Part shown: in pieces, positions 37,792-49,111 of the stretch
How positions within the stretch are numbered: position 1 is the stretch's first letter
Layout: each line of letters starts with the position of its first letter
From: Oreohelix idahoensis
Lineage: Eukaryota; Mollusca; Gastropoda; Stylommatophora; Oreohelicidae
Direction: 5' to 3'
Length of the DNA stretch: 64,000 nt
NCBI GenBank assembly: GCA_024509875.1
Contig: JAMPIV010012447.1
Coordinates: 172,501 to 236,500 of the forward strand
Position numbers and translations under genes: made by a program
Notes under the pieces: generated by a model
Told to the model about the DNA's origin: nothing
The model's input: only the letters and a program-made list of their open reading frames with translations
Database searches by the model: none

Positions 37792-39163
37792 TGATAAAGA
37801 CTGGAATCTCTTGGTATATACAATGGTGATAAATTATATCCCTGGGTCTAATTGATAAAGTTCTGTTGATGTATATTTGGTAAAGTATCTCTCTGTTGAA
37901 GTGATTAGACTGTTGTAGTACATGCGCCCACACAGAGCAGATGATAAATAGGTTAGCTCTGTATTGTCCCTGTGTATAAAGTCTATAGTGAGTGGTATGA
38001 AAGGTACAGTCACTCACCCTGTACTGTCAAGCATAGATCAACGAATCAGACTAGTGTTCATTTCCAATTGACAGCACATGATTTATTCACACAGCAACAT
38101 CAATCCGGTACGATACACTACACAGGTACAACAGGATACACAAAAATCAATAATAATCAATTGCGCAAAATGTTACAGCTGTTCAGTATGATGTAAACCC
38201 TGTTTACATCGCAGTTCTAATGTTACATCAGTAAATCCACCAGAACGACTGCTAACACTGCAGTTACCAAAACGCCACCCAGGCTTAGATCTATATATAT
38301 TCGCAGTTCTAATGTTCCACCAGAACGACTGCTGACACTGCAGTTACAAAACGCCACCCAGGCTTAGATCTATAGATACTCAAAAGACTGTCCTCTCTGT
38401 AGTCTATAAGTAATCTGGCCTACACAACTCCTGGCCTTATAATCTCTTCAATAACTCTGATATCTGTTCATGGATCCTTAAATCTATATATACTCAAAAG
38501 ACTGTCCGCTCTGTAGTCTATAAGTAATCTGGCCTACACAACTCCTGGCCTTATAATCTCTTCGATAACTCCCCCTCCATAAGGAACAATGGCCTTACTA
38601 TCTCCTAGCGCCGTTCCTGCACAATAGAAATCTATCAGGGAGGTAAATATGATCCCAAAACATCAGCCTGTAGACACCAAGGCCTCAGAACGTGTCCTTA
38701 ACATAAAGTACACCTTATCTTCTCTTATCTTCCCTTATCACATCTTATCTGCAGATTTATCACATCTTATCTGCAGATAAACACACCTAAATAGGCAAGT
38801 ACTAGTACACCTCGAAAAATGGCCAAATATCGTTCCCGAACACTACCCTGGGAACACACACAAGATACTGGGCGGACTCTCCAGTCACCCGCCCAAACTT
38901 AGACTGTCACGGGATGACACATCTCCCGCACAAAAACAGTCACCGGACCCGGCTGTTCACGGACTAGCCATGAGCTATTCACAGCCGGCCGAAACCAGTA
39001 CAGAATAACTACATGACCAGCGCTCACACGCTTTCTGTACACTCTGTTTTCTAACATATAAATGTTTAAACAACTCACAATTAAACCAGCTAACAAGTGC
39101 GACAACCCCGAATTCACACTGTATAATCAGTATACTACGTATCACTCCCCTTTGACCTTTACA
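37792..39163 (-). repeat. Element IV left (3') LTR with internal tandem duplications
   Basis: 1372 bp. It is longer than the other LTR because a block of roughly 115 bp (from actcaaaagactgtcc to the ataact before ccccctcc) is present twice, at about 38379-38455 and 38493-38570. Both LTRs also contain an older doublet of the cgcagttctaatgtt to gcttagatctata segment (38211-38374) and a 22-bp doublet around cacatcttatctgcag (38741-38781). Near 37792-37845 the two LTRs differ markedly but remain alignable. Confidence 0.85.
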
Positions 39164-41371
39164 GTTACCACCCGGTCCGGAGAAAAAAATGATTTATCAT
39201 TTTTTTGAAAAAACTACATCACCGACAAATGAGTTGTCAGCTAAGCTCTAATATGTGCTTACAACAATAGTTTTATGATAAGGTCAAAATAATACATCGC
39301 CAAAAAATAAAGCAAGTGTACAATAAACAAATTACCCATAATAATCTGCCAAATACACCGAAATAATCATTTACAAACAAAGTTAAGTATTATTACTGTA
39401 GACCAAACATGACACAATAAATAGAAAGTAAAGTCAAGATCAAACAAAAGAAGCATGATCAGCACAGAAAATCAACAAAGAAATCGAAATAGGAAGAAAG
39501 ATCCATAATACCTAATTGTAACAATTAAGCTAATCAATTCCTTGCATGAAATACATAGAACTGTCACTAATAATTACATATACTAATCCATATTACAATA
39601 CGTAAAAATACAAAGTATGGAAGTATAAGAAGTGTAAGAAGTAAACGTATACAAATAGTATCAAGTAACATTCAGATGAAACATGGAAGCATAACCCAAG
39701 TATAGACCGCTTCCAAAGAAATGGAGTGAAACGAAGAATCATCCGAAAAGGCAGAAGGAAATACAAAATAATGAATGCATAGAAAAAACGACAACAATAC
39801 ATCCCAACAACAATCCAAGTAACTAACGCATAATAAATAATTTAGTCAAATTACAAAACTTATTCATAACTAAAATGATTTATCACAGGTATCACACAAA
39901 AAAGTGCGATATATAAAAATATCACAATCTGAAAAAAATATTATTATCAACATATATTATTACACCTTATTAAGCGCCTTGGCGCAGAAAAAATATAACA
40001 ATGTCAAAGAAAAATACATTTCCCTAAAAAATTACAATACAAAAAAGTTTCTTAAAGCTAAGTTAAATAAAAAATAGTATGTTAATTTTTTCTTGATTAA
40101 ATCTATAACTAATATACCAAAATGAAATGATCTTTTAACCAAATGAATGACATCTAACAAAAAAGAATTCCAATACTTAAGTAGACTAATAATAAACGCA
40201 TACTAGTTTAAACAGAATTCAGCAGAAAAAAGCACATGGCAAAAAAAAATACCAGAAATCAATGTTTCAAAATATGTTTACAAATACAAATACAAAAACA
40301 TAAATAACACATACAAGTTTAGTTTCAAAATTACATTTCACAACACAATAGTTACTGCATATAACCTCTGTATATGGTAATATATTAATTAGACATAGCA
40401 CCAGAATAAAAGAAAAAAAAAAAAATTAATGAATAACAAGACTCTCTGAAACAACTAACGCATATTCGTTGCTAATGAGTTTGTGCATAGGGCTGGCAAT
40501 CTCATCAAATCCAAAATTTTCCTAAGAACCAACGCTGCAAAACATATCAATGTTTGATGAATCAACTATCATTGCTTCAACTTCACAACGTAGCACCTAT
40601 GGTCATACATAATATGGTCTAAGTGGAATAGTCTTCCGACTAGCGTATGAAAAAATCACAAATCCACAATCTCATTACAAAAATTAAAGATAAGTCACTA
40701 CAAAGTGATATGTCATCATTTCATTGCAATCATAACACATGCAATGTTTATCAACAAAACAATCATGTAAATAATGACAGAGTCATAACAGTGCATACAT
40801 ATGAACATACACAATACCTAAGACATTATGTAATGTAAGTTACTATACAATACAGTAATTCATTATCCAAAAAATGAATTAAGTGTAAAAAACACTATAG
40901 CAATCTTAAACTAACTCCTAAACAAACAAAAAAAATAAATAGGTCACAAATCCGCGGTCCTCGATAGCATTCTGTAAAACCGCACGGGGCGATGTCATAC
41001 AACACCGTGTCAACAGGCTGGCTGGGTTGCGCTTGACTAGACACTTGGTCACAGGTTGACCCACATTCCTCTCACAGTAAAAAATAACTTCAGTGCGAAG
41101 ATTCTTAACAAGCCGAATACTGTGGGAAAATATAAATGAAAATGTCTATTTCAATCAACTTGTGAGATTTATTGAAGTAAAACGGAAAGTTAGTCTTACA
41201 TTTACCCAAACGTGTGGCAGTGAAAACGTCTGGTTTCTATATGATGCCATCATTTCCTCGTCACACAGCAGATAACACAGAAGGATAAGACATCCTGACA
41301 GAAATGAAGGTCATCACAACAGTAGGCTGAAATAAAATCCTACTCAAACACAACGAGATATTCTCTAGAAC
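39164..41371 (-). other. Element IV 3' interior, non-coding, A-rich on plus
   Basis: A 2.2-kb AT-rich region with no frame above 69 codons that resembles a protein. A GC-richer patch lies at 40960-41060. In an autonomous element pol would be here, and I see none. Confidence 0.5.
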
Positions 41372-41780
41372 TCAAAATTCATAACAAGCAGTAGTATTTG
41401 AAACAATACCCTTACTGTTACCTTGTTTACAACCAAGATTGTTCTTTTGTTGTGCAACATTATTATGATTAGTATTTCTACTTCTATAAAAATATCTAAC
41501 CGATGGATTTTGTTGTGTTCTAGAACCATCATTATAAGGCTGATAACCTTTATTGTAGTTATTTCTTTCACCACAACTGTTTCTATTCTCCTTTGTGACA
41601 ATATGCTTACTAAATTGATCAGCACTAGTGATAACAAAATTCTTATGGTTATCAACATGTTGAGTTTTATTTTGGGTACAAGTCTTACTAATAGCTTTGT
41701 CCCTTATTATCTGTTTATCAGTATTTCCATAATCAGAATAATGGTTGGTTTTTTTAGATCTGCCTTGAAATTTATCTCCA
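41372..41780 (-). pseudogene. Element IV possible C-terminal extension of the coiled-coil ORF
   Basis: Directly after a run of nine A (41781-41789 on minus), the +1 frame is open for about 135 codons to TGA at 41372-41374. It encodes a polar, Asn/Gln/Lys-rich basic tail with scattered cysteines (CGERNNY, NLGCKQGN, TTACYEF) but no CX2CX4HX4C knuckle. It could be the nucleic-acid-binding end of a gag-like protein reached by frameshifting, or separated by a one-base indel in the A run. Role inferred from composition only. Confidence 0.45.
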
Positions 41781-42845
41781 TTTTTTTTTGCAATCTATAG
41801 AACTGACTGTTATAGCAGAATTATCTTTGCTGGCCTGACGCCACGAGTCAGTAATGTTACCAGAAGTAGTACGTGGGAAATTGTATTTGCCACGTAGTGA
41901 TCTCCGTCCATCATGTTCGACTTTCGTCTCAGCTTGTGTAAAGGGCTGGCTTCTTGCTTGTTTTATTTGGTGATAAACATTCTGTCTACCTTTGTCAACA
42001 TTGACAGTAGACAAACCATTAATACCTAAAACCACATCTACCAAACCATAAACTCTATTTCTCAGATCACTAATCTCAGCATTTCTAAGTGAGATGTCTT
42101 CAGTTTGTTTCTTAATTAAGTTATTAGATGTTAAAAGCTTACTCTTCTCCTGCATGAGTAATTTCTCAATATCAGTCATTTTCCTTTTGTACATCGTTAA
42201 CTCTTCTAATCTTTCCCTATCATCCTTTTCTTCATTAGCACTCAACTGTGTTAAATCCATCTGAAGTTCCCTAGTGTCACTATTCTGGCCATTCCAAAGC
42301 TCACTAACATTCTCGGGAGGTACAAAATACTTTTCTTTAAGTCGGTGACTAACAATCACATTGTCACACAATAAGCCAGTAAGTGTTTCATTACATAAGT
42401 TTTCACATTTCTTGGTTTGAACTTTTAATTTCTCACAAATATCATTCTTCTCTTGAATTTCTCGAGTGAGATTACCCATTACGCTATTCATATGTTCTAT
42501 CTGAACTTCCAAATCTTTTACTTTACTGCCTGCAGAGTCTAATGCTGTTGTTACATTAGCAAGATCCAAGTTTGATTTCTGTAACTCACTTGTGAGCCTA
42601 GAAACTGTTTCTTGTAATTTTTTCTTTTCAGCATCATCTTGTAAAAACTTATCACTTTCCTGTAAAGCACTCTGTTTGTTTACTTTTGTTTGTTTCTCAA
42701 TATTCAATTCCCTTTTATGCAGGTCAGAAACACTGTTGTGGATTATCTTGAATATACTTTGCACAATATGTCCGTGTTCAATCTCTATATATTGTTGCAC
42801 AAACACACGAATGTGCCGTAGCAAATCAACCAAATCCCTAGCCAT
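41772..42845 (-). CDS. Element IV coiled-coil protein, gag-like
   Basis: The minus-strand frame is open from 42884; the first ATG is at 42845 (MARDLVDLLRHIRVFVQ). Of the 357 codons, the first 50 are hydrophobic/helical, followed by long heptad-like segments rich in Leu, Lys, Glu and Gln (roughly residues 65-160 and 215-290). The last 60 are basic and Ser/Arg/Lys-rich. It stops at TAA 41772-41774 just after an A9 run. I do not recognise a family. Position (first ORF after the 5' LTR and leader), long coiled coils and basic end are compatible with a structural gag-like protein, but no capsid motif or zinc knuckle is visible. Confidence 0.55.
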   Translation of the reverse strand: MARDLVDLLRHIRVFVQQYIEIEHGHIVQSIFKIIHNSVSDLHKRELNIEKQTKVNKQSALQESDKFLQDDAEKKKLQETVSRLTSELQKSNLDLANVTTALDSAGSKVKDLEVQIEHMNSVMGNLTREIQEKNDICEKLKVQTKKCENLCNETLTGLLCDNVIVSHRLKEKYFVPPENVSELWNGQNSDTRELQMDLTQLSANEEKDDRERLEELTMYKRKMTDIEKLLMQEKSKLLTSNNLIKKQTEDISLRNAEISDLRNRVYGLVDVVLGINGLSTVNVDKGRQNVYHQIKQARSQPFTQAETKVEHDGRRSLRGKYNFPRTTSGNITDSWRQASKDNSAITVSSIDCKKKWR

Positions 42846-42864
42846 TACAAAATTACAAACTAAC

Positions 42865-43044
42865 TTAAAAGTTATGTTCAGCAAATGACTCTAGGGATGC
42901 TGACACATTAATCAAAAAATCCTCCATCACCCATGCTCCAAGTCGTGGGCCTCTCAATCCCTTTTTATCTCTTCCTACCACCAATGCATACTCCAACATA
43001 GGTCTTATATCTGTAGGATCTACATCACACCACTTAGCATCCAT
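42865..43044 (-). CDS. Element IV short upstream ORF
   Basis: From ATG 43044 (MDAKWCDVDPTDIRPMLEYA) for 59 codons, ending FAEHNF just before the coiled-coil frame begins in another phase. Its acidic, globular composition looks coding. It may be the true N-terminus of the next protein separated by a one-base shift near 42868, or an independent small ORF. No homologue recognised. Confidence 0.4.
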   Translation of the reverse strand: MDAKWCDVDPTDIRPMLEYALVVGRDKKGLRGPRLGAWVMEDFLINVSASLESFAEHNF

Positions 43045-43352
43045 ATCAAAATTAATTATAATAAGTTTATGTCCCTGGAAATTTAGATAATTAATTTCCA
43101 CCTCACACAATAAATATTTCAATTCTCAATTATTATGCACTAAAACCTATACTAAACAGTTAATAGAATATATAATGTGTGATATGAGAAGACTTGATAG
43201 CATGCATACATAAACACAGTTTTCACAACAACACAACCACTTATCTTGCAAATAACAAAGTTCCTTCTTTTCTTGTTACAATCGATGGGCATCAACATCA
43301 AAGATGACACAACATAAGCAGAGTCCCATGTCAACTCTCACTACACCTTGAC

Positions 43353-43447
43353 ACAGCATGCTATGTTGTCATACACAGCATAGGAAACTGGAAACTGGAA
43401 ACAGTATGCTATGTGATCGTACACAGCACTGGAAACTGGAAACAGCG
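43353..43447. repeat. 48-bp tandem duplication
   Basis: Two units starting acagcatgctatg (43353) and acagtatgctatg (43401), each ending in doubled ggaaact words. It lies in the 5' leader of element IV. Confidence 0.75.
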
Positions 43448-43978
43448 CAAGTTACCCACTTGTTCCCTCTGTCGTCGCGAAGGTACACTGTCTGTCACTC
43501 TTGTTGGAAAGAGCTACTTGATATTTCGCACTTGCATATAAAACTGGAACATACTGTAATTCTCATAATGCAGATATCGCTGATGATGATGAATCAGGAC
43601 AGGTCGCCATAACCATGTCAAAGTTTACTTGAAAATTTCACTCCGAAACGTAGAACTGGAAACGTTGCGAAAATGTCATATGGAGGCATGTAAACACAAG
43701 ACGCTTCACCGTGTCACCGATTAAAGGTCATGAGTGACACACAACTGTCTGTGTATTGTAGAGGCGTTGCTGATTACAGGTCACGATCAACACAAAAACT
43801 GTAGAAGATTCGCCTTTGTTTCTTAACAATGTAGAAGTAAGAAAAGGCGTTATAAATCCAAGTCACGCCCACATAGGGCTATTCATTGCTCTTATAACCT
43901 TACCATGATACTGATAAAGTCTGATGCTCTTATAACGCGAATTCGTGGTCATTACGCCCGAAAGGTTGGCCCACCACT

Positions 43979-45236
43979 GATAAAGTTGAAATGCTGGTGG
44001 TATATAACAAATGGTGGTGAAGTCTATCACCGTGGTCTAATTGATAAAGTTCTGTTGATGTATATTTGGTAAAGTATCTCTCTGTTGAAGTGATTAGACT
44101 GTTGTAGTACATGCGCCCACACAGAGCAGATGATAAATAGGTTAGCTCTGTATTGTCCCTGTGTATAAAGTCTATAGTGAGTGGTATGAAAGGTACAGTC
44201 ACTCACCCTGTACTGTCAAGCATAGATCAACGCATCAGACTAGTGTTCATTTCCAATTGACAGCACGATTTATTCACACAGCAACATCAATCCGGTACGA
44301 TACACTACACAGGTACAACAGGATACACAAAAATCAATAATAATCAATTGCGCAAAATGTTACAGCTGTTCAGTATGATGTAAACCCTGTTTACATCGCA
44401 GTTCTAATGTTACATCAGTAAATCCACCAGAACGACTGCTAACACTGCAGTTACCAAAACGCCACCCAGGCTTAGATCTATATATATTCGCAGTTCTAAT
44501 GTTCCACCAGAACGACTGCTGACACTGCAGTTACAAAACGCCACCCAGGCTTAGATCTATAGATACTCAAAAGACTGTCCTCTCTGTAGTCTATAAGTAA
44601 TCTGGCCTACACAACTCCTGGCCTTATAATCTCTTCAATAACTCCCCCTCCATAAGGAACAATGGCCTTACTATCTCCTAGCGCCGTTCCTGCACAATAG
44701 AAATCTATCAGGGAGGTAAATATGATCCCAAAACATCGGCCTGTAGACACCAAGGCATCAGAACATGTCCTTAACATAAAGTACACCTTATCTTCTCTTA
44801 TCTTCCCTTATCACATCTTATCTGCAGATTTATCACATCTTATCTGCAGATAAACACACCTAAATAGGCAAGTACTAGTACACCTCGAAAAATGGCCAAA
44901 TATCGTTCCCGAACACTACCCTGGGAACACACACAAGATACTGGGCTGACTCTCCAGTCACCCGCCCAAACTTAGACTGTCACGGGATGACACATCTCCC
45001 GCACAAAAACAGTCACCGGACCCGGCTGTTCACGGACTAGCCATGAGCTATTCACAGCCGGCCGAAACCAGTACAGAATAACTACATGACCAGCGCTCAC
45101 ACGCTTTCTGTACACTCTGTTTTCTAACATATAAATGTTTAAACAACTCACAATTAAACCAGCTAACAAGTGCGACAACCCTGAATTCACACTGTATAAT
45201 CAGTATACTACGTATCACTCCCCTTTGACCTTTACA
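43979..45236 (-). repeat. Element IV right (5') LTR
   Basis: 1258 bp. It matches 37792-39163 except for the extra ~115-bp block there and the divergent left 55 bases. It is followed by the target duplication agaac. Confidence 0.87.
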
Positions 45237-45241
45237 AGAAC

Positions 45242-47346
45242 CATCAGGCAATAATACACAAGCTGAATACTGGCTTTCAATGGGATCTAAGTCTGCTCTC
45301 AGATCGTAGCGGCAAAAGACCCTGCAGTACAGTTTGCGCTCGATTCGTGTAGCTTGGTATTTTAAAAATTTTGTGGCGGACTTTCCCCAAGTCCCAGTTC
45401 TATATATAGCGCCGTGTCCGTCCAGTCGGAAGCACGGTCCAAATGTGTGTTAAAGAATCAAAACCGAAACATTTTTTCAGCTGGCCCGTATAATGTGACT
45501 AAGTTTAAATATTTTATATCTAACTTATTACTGGGCCGATTTTAATTATTTCAAGTGATATTTAAACGGCTAATTTATCTCTATCGTTCTATATCTTTGT
45601 TGTTTAGTTATTACATGGCATTTAAATCTATACAGTCTTTATGTAGCTAAATCGGGAACTTCTCTGAACTAGAAATATCACTAAAACCAATTTTTCTCTT
45701 TAAATAAATTACTGAGGCCGTTTTTGTCCCTACTTATATATCCCAGATGTTATAATAGTTATGTATTTCCCTGAATATATCGTTATTTTTTAAGAAATAA
45801 AATAACTCCTTCCTATAAAATACACAGAATAGGCCCTTTCTATCAAACATAAAAAGGTTTCTTTATACATATCAGAAAAGGAGCGTCCTGGTTGGTTATC
45901 CGTTCGGTCCATTTATCCCATAGTGAGCGCGGTAAATATGACCGTGTTGTTAGACAGATTCAAATTACGACACTCTCGAAGCTTGACATAGTATATCTGT
46001 AACTGTATATTTTCCTTAACACTGATGTTTATATATAGGTTCTCTACAACAGGCCACACAGGCCATCACTTTCTGTTACAAGTTATAAAGTGGCGTAGGC
46101 AGAAGACAAATTTTAATGTAATAGCTGATATATGCAAATCAGCTCTAGTCGGGCTTACGGATGGCCGACAGGTGTATGACTATGTAAATCATAACATACG
46201 CGAATGATAAGGTTTCGTTCATCTACACAGACTGTAATCACACACCACAGAAAAACGTAGAAGTCAGGAAATGTTGTAACTCCTGTTAACGTTATACAGT
46301 TTATTGACGAGACGGTCACGTAGATATCACAGCAAGACAATTCACAGCATACTCATGAAGCAGCATGTAAGTAAATCCATATAAACGGTTGCATAAACCA
46401 CCACAGCAAATTATGGGGCATCAAGTACAAAATATCCCTCAGGAAACATGAATCAGCAAATAGGTGAATAGGCTGCAGGACATAGCAGCACATATTTCAT
46501 TGCATAATAGTACAGCAAAAATATCATTGCAGTTCTCAATAGTCCATGACTTTGAATCAATATGAATACAAGGCATTAACAAGCCAACGTGATCCGTGGC
46601 TTTGAAATAATAAGTCCCCTGGGAGAAAACAACATTCTCTTCAACACTCTATCTATCTGCAAAACAATCCGTCACAGGAATATGAATATGGTATAATGGC
46701 CTGTACAATCCGTGGCTCACAATATCCTCAATAGAATGCATTCTCCAATTATCAAATATTCCTTTCCCAAAAGGATATATACTGGGACACACTAGCGAAA
46801 TGGTCAGCGTCCATTTCCCAGCTCTGCCAGCAAAGTTGTGTCACGAAAAAATCAGCTGCTCAAAACAGCTCAGTACAAATTCATCCATGCGCGAACTCGC
46901 CGCTTGAGATGTGAGCAGAATTCATCCGCCTTTCCCCCCAAAAACCTATCATAGAACATTCGGACAGTTTCCTAGTCCTATTTTAAAAAACAAACTAACA
47001 GCTAGTCAAAAGAGCTGTGTTCAAAATTACTGAGCATACAGCCCCCCAATTAAGAAAAATCTCTCAACACACAGAGCGTGTTTACTAGCGTGTACAAAAA
47101 ATCCGACCTGTACATACAAGTCTTTAACACTTAACTCCCTTTAATAAAAATATGACTTAACAATATCTTAGCATCATTACTTAACTCTTTTGTCTATATG
47201 TTCATTACCTTACTGTTTAAATTGTTGAAAACACAGATCTTTGCCTAAAACTGATGTTCTTTCGAATATTGCGTTAAAAAATGCAAATCCCTGAAATGCC
47301 ACACAACGAACATTTGTACATAGGTAATGGGAGAACAACAACAAAA
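45242..47346. other. Unannotated stretch
   Basis: Two kilobases of AT-rich sequence with frames below 70 codons only. No repeat partner, RNA box or terminal repeat was recognised. The right part (46800-47100) is somewhat GC-richer without further signal. Confidence 0.3.
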
Positions 47347-48439
47347 AAGTTACAGACATTCATAAATATTTGCTTGTGTAGAATAGAAGGACTGAAATGG
47401 AATGACAAAGTCATCAATGTGAAACTGATGACAAGAACCAGGCAGGTAGCAGTGGAACAAAAGGTGAGAAGAAGACGCCGGCGATAGATAGGACACACAT
47501 TGAGGATACATGTTTGTCACGGCGTATTTCTAGTCCGTATTTCGATGTTGTTAGACTGTCGTAAACTGTCCTGATAGTCATGTGATCAGTGGAGTCATGT
47601 GATTAGCGGAAGTAACGGACTGCGCAAGTCTGGCGCGAATTTAGTCAGTGGAGATTTCACTGCCATCCATGGCGGACGCAGTTCCTTGGTATGCCAGCTT
47701 CGGCTGTCTGTGATATCTAAGAGTGACACGGTGCCTGCAATTTGAGCCCTATTCCTAACGTTAGCTATTTCTGCTATTAAGGATTCCAGGGAAGTGGTTA
47801 TTTACTTAGCGTTGAGTTTGGTACATGCTAAGTTACTGTCGTGCATTTTCATAATCAATGTTACTATGTAGGTTTTTCCCGCGTGATGGCGCGATGTTCA
47901 TTTTAGGATTGTGGTAGCCAGGTTACCCGTTCTGTAGATTGATATTAGTACATGCATTCCCTGTTGTGGCCCGTATATAGTCGTAATGTTATATTGTCAT
48001 CAGGCCATGTGTGGTCATGTGTTTAATTAAATAAACGGGATATAAGCTGTTTCATGAGCGTTAGTCATATGTCACCCACTGTTGTTGTGTCATGCCTCTG
48101 GCAATACGATCCTATGTGTAGTTCTTGATATAAGTTATTTAGGGCAACAGTGGTATAGCCTTAGTAGTGAAGGGGAAGGTAGCTAGCACCTTATTTCTCC
48201 CTCCACCCTAGCTAGTATATAAAGGCTTGTGTGATAATGTTGATAGCATTACAAGTCAATCCTTGTTCTGGAATTCCCAGGGAAAAAGAGGCAAAGGTAG
48301 ACCAAAGAATGCATGGAGAAGAAAACTGGAGACAGAAGTGGAAATGATGACAAAGACGTGAAAAGAACTTGAGCTGATGGCACGTGACAGGAGGACTTGG
48401 CATGTGTTTGTTGAAGGTCTGTGCTCCTTGGGGAGCTAA
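47347..48439 (+). pseudogene. LINE reverse transcriptase C-terminus split by a solo LTR
   Basis: Left part, 47347-47514: KLQTFINICLCRIEGLKWND, then an arginine-rich run, TAG at 47485-47487 where the family has tryptophan, and IGHTLR. Right part, 48237-48439: the HV-x-SIT continuation, then GKRGKGRPKNAWRRKLETEV (48281-48340), an in-frame TGA, then a block with ARDRRTW, ending at TAA 48437-48439. These are the usual last ~130 residues of a LINE polyprotein. The two parts lie in the same frame once the inserted LTR and one target copy are ignored. The stops show the LINE was inactive or has decayed. Confidence 0.85.
47515..48236 (+). mobile_element. Solo LTR (722 bp) inside a LINE
   Basis: It begins TGTCAC and ends GTGATA (imperfect inverted ends). 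It is flanked by a perfect 5-bp duplication, atgtt, at 47510-47514 and 48237-48241. AATAAA at 48030-48035 fits an LTR polyadenylation signal. The first bases (tgtcacggcg) and the block tcatgtgattagcggaag resemble the LTR of element I (tgtcacagcg; tcatgtgactaccggaag), so it is a distant relative. No internal region is present, so it arose by LTR-LTR recombination. Confidence 0.88.
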
Positions 48440-48835
48440 AAGGTATTGAATTTATTCTGATTATAATCCTTTTACAGGCAAATGTTATTTTACTTCTTCG
48501 TTAAGCCAGGCACGAACCAATGGGACCACGGGCTTGGGTCTTAAGACTCAAGGGGTGCCAAAATGAAAAAAAAAAACATTAACCATTAAATCGATTACAG
48601 GTCAGAACTGTTATGTTATATATATTTATTTCTTTTTTAGCTTCAATTTGTATCCACGTTATGAATGTTCTCTTAAAGCACTTTTTTGTTTCTTTATTAT
48701 AGAAAAATTACACGAAACGAAGGATATTAATATATAAGCGTGATGTGTTTCCTTTTATATATATATGTGGATAAACCTTTTTTTTTTGGCCTGATGCGAC
48801 TAAACTTTAGAGCCGTCTATGTGTTAAGTTTAGAG
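48440..48835. other. Unannotated AT-rich spacer
   Basis: Nothing recognised apart from short A, T and (AT)n runs. Confidence 0.3.
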
Positions 48836-49041
48836 CAGGGCCATGGAGTCGGAATCATGGAGTCGGTCGTTTTTTTTTGTCGGAGTCGGTAAACATTTTT
48901 CTGACTCCGACCCCGGCACCAGATTTTGGTCGTAGGCCATATTACGAGTAAAAAAATTGTCGGGAGTCGCAGCCGGGAGTCGGAGTCGATCTTCTAAAAT
49001 TTCAGAAGTTGGAAAATTTGTTGGCCGTTTCCACAACCCTG
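48836..49041. mobile_element. Short hAT-type non-autonomous element
   Basis: 206 bp beginning cagggccatggagtcgg and ending ccacaaccctg. The ends form a CAGGG...CCCTG terminal inverted repeat, and the interior is full of gagtcgg/ccgactc words, a layout widespread in animal hAT-derived short elements. The expected 8-bp target duplication is not intact: gtttagag lies left and tattagtt right. No coding capacity. Confidence 0.65.
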
Positions 49042-49058
49042 TATTAGTTATTTACGAC

Positions 49059-49111
49059 TGTCGTGACACATTCTAAATCCACATATATAAATTAAAAGGT
49101 AAATGTAAAGC
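49059..49111 (+). repeat. Element V 5' LTR, first 53 bp
   Basis: TGTCGTGACACATTC and onward matches the start of the 3' LTR at 59360. It ends in aaagc (49107-49111), which is duplicated at 52766-52770 by the nested insertion. Confidence 0.9.

Larger units (their letters stand above)
37792..45236 (-). mobile_element. LTR element IV (minus strand), coiled-coil ORF only
   Basis: A 7.45-kb element. Direct repeats 37792-39163 and 43979-45236 begin, on minus, with TGTAAAG and end CTTTATCA, imperfect inverted ends. A perfect 5-bp target duplication, agaac, lies at 37787-37791 and 45237-45241. The interior (39164-43978) carries a short 5' ORF, a 357-codon coiled-coil ORF and a frame-shifted extension. 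No protease, RT, RNase H or integrase motif is seen in any frame, so it looks like a large non-autonomous LTR element that keeps a gag-like protein. A TGG (tggtgggccaacc on minus) starts one base after the LTR and may be the primer-binding site. Confidence 0.85.

Noticed and set aside
38899..39117. 72-codon minus ORF repeated at 44972-45190
   Set aside because: It lies in both LTRs of element IV. Identity follows from LTR duplication and no family resemblance is seen.
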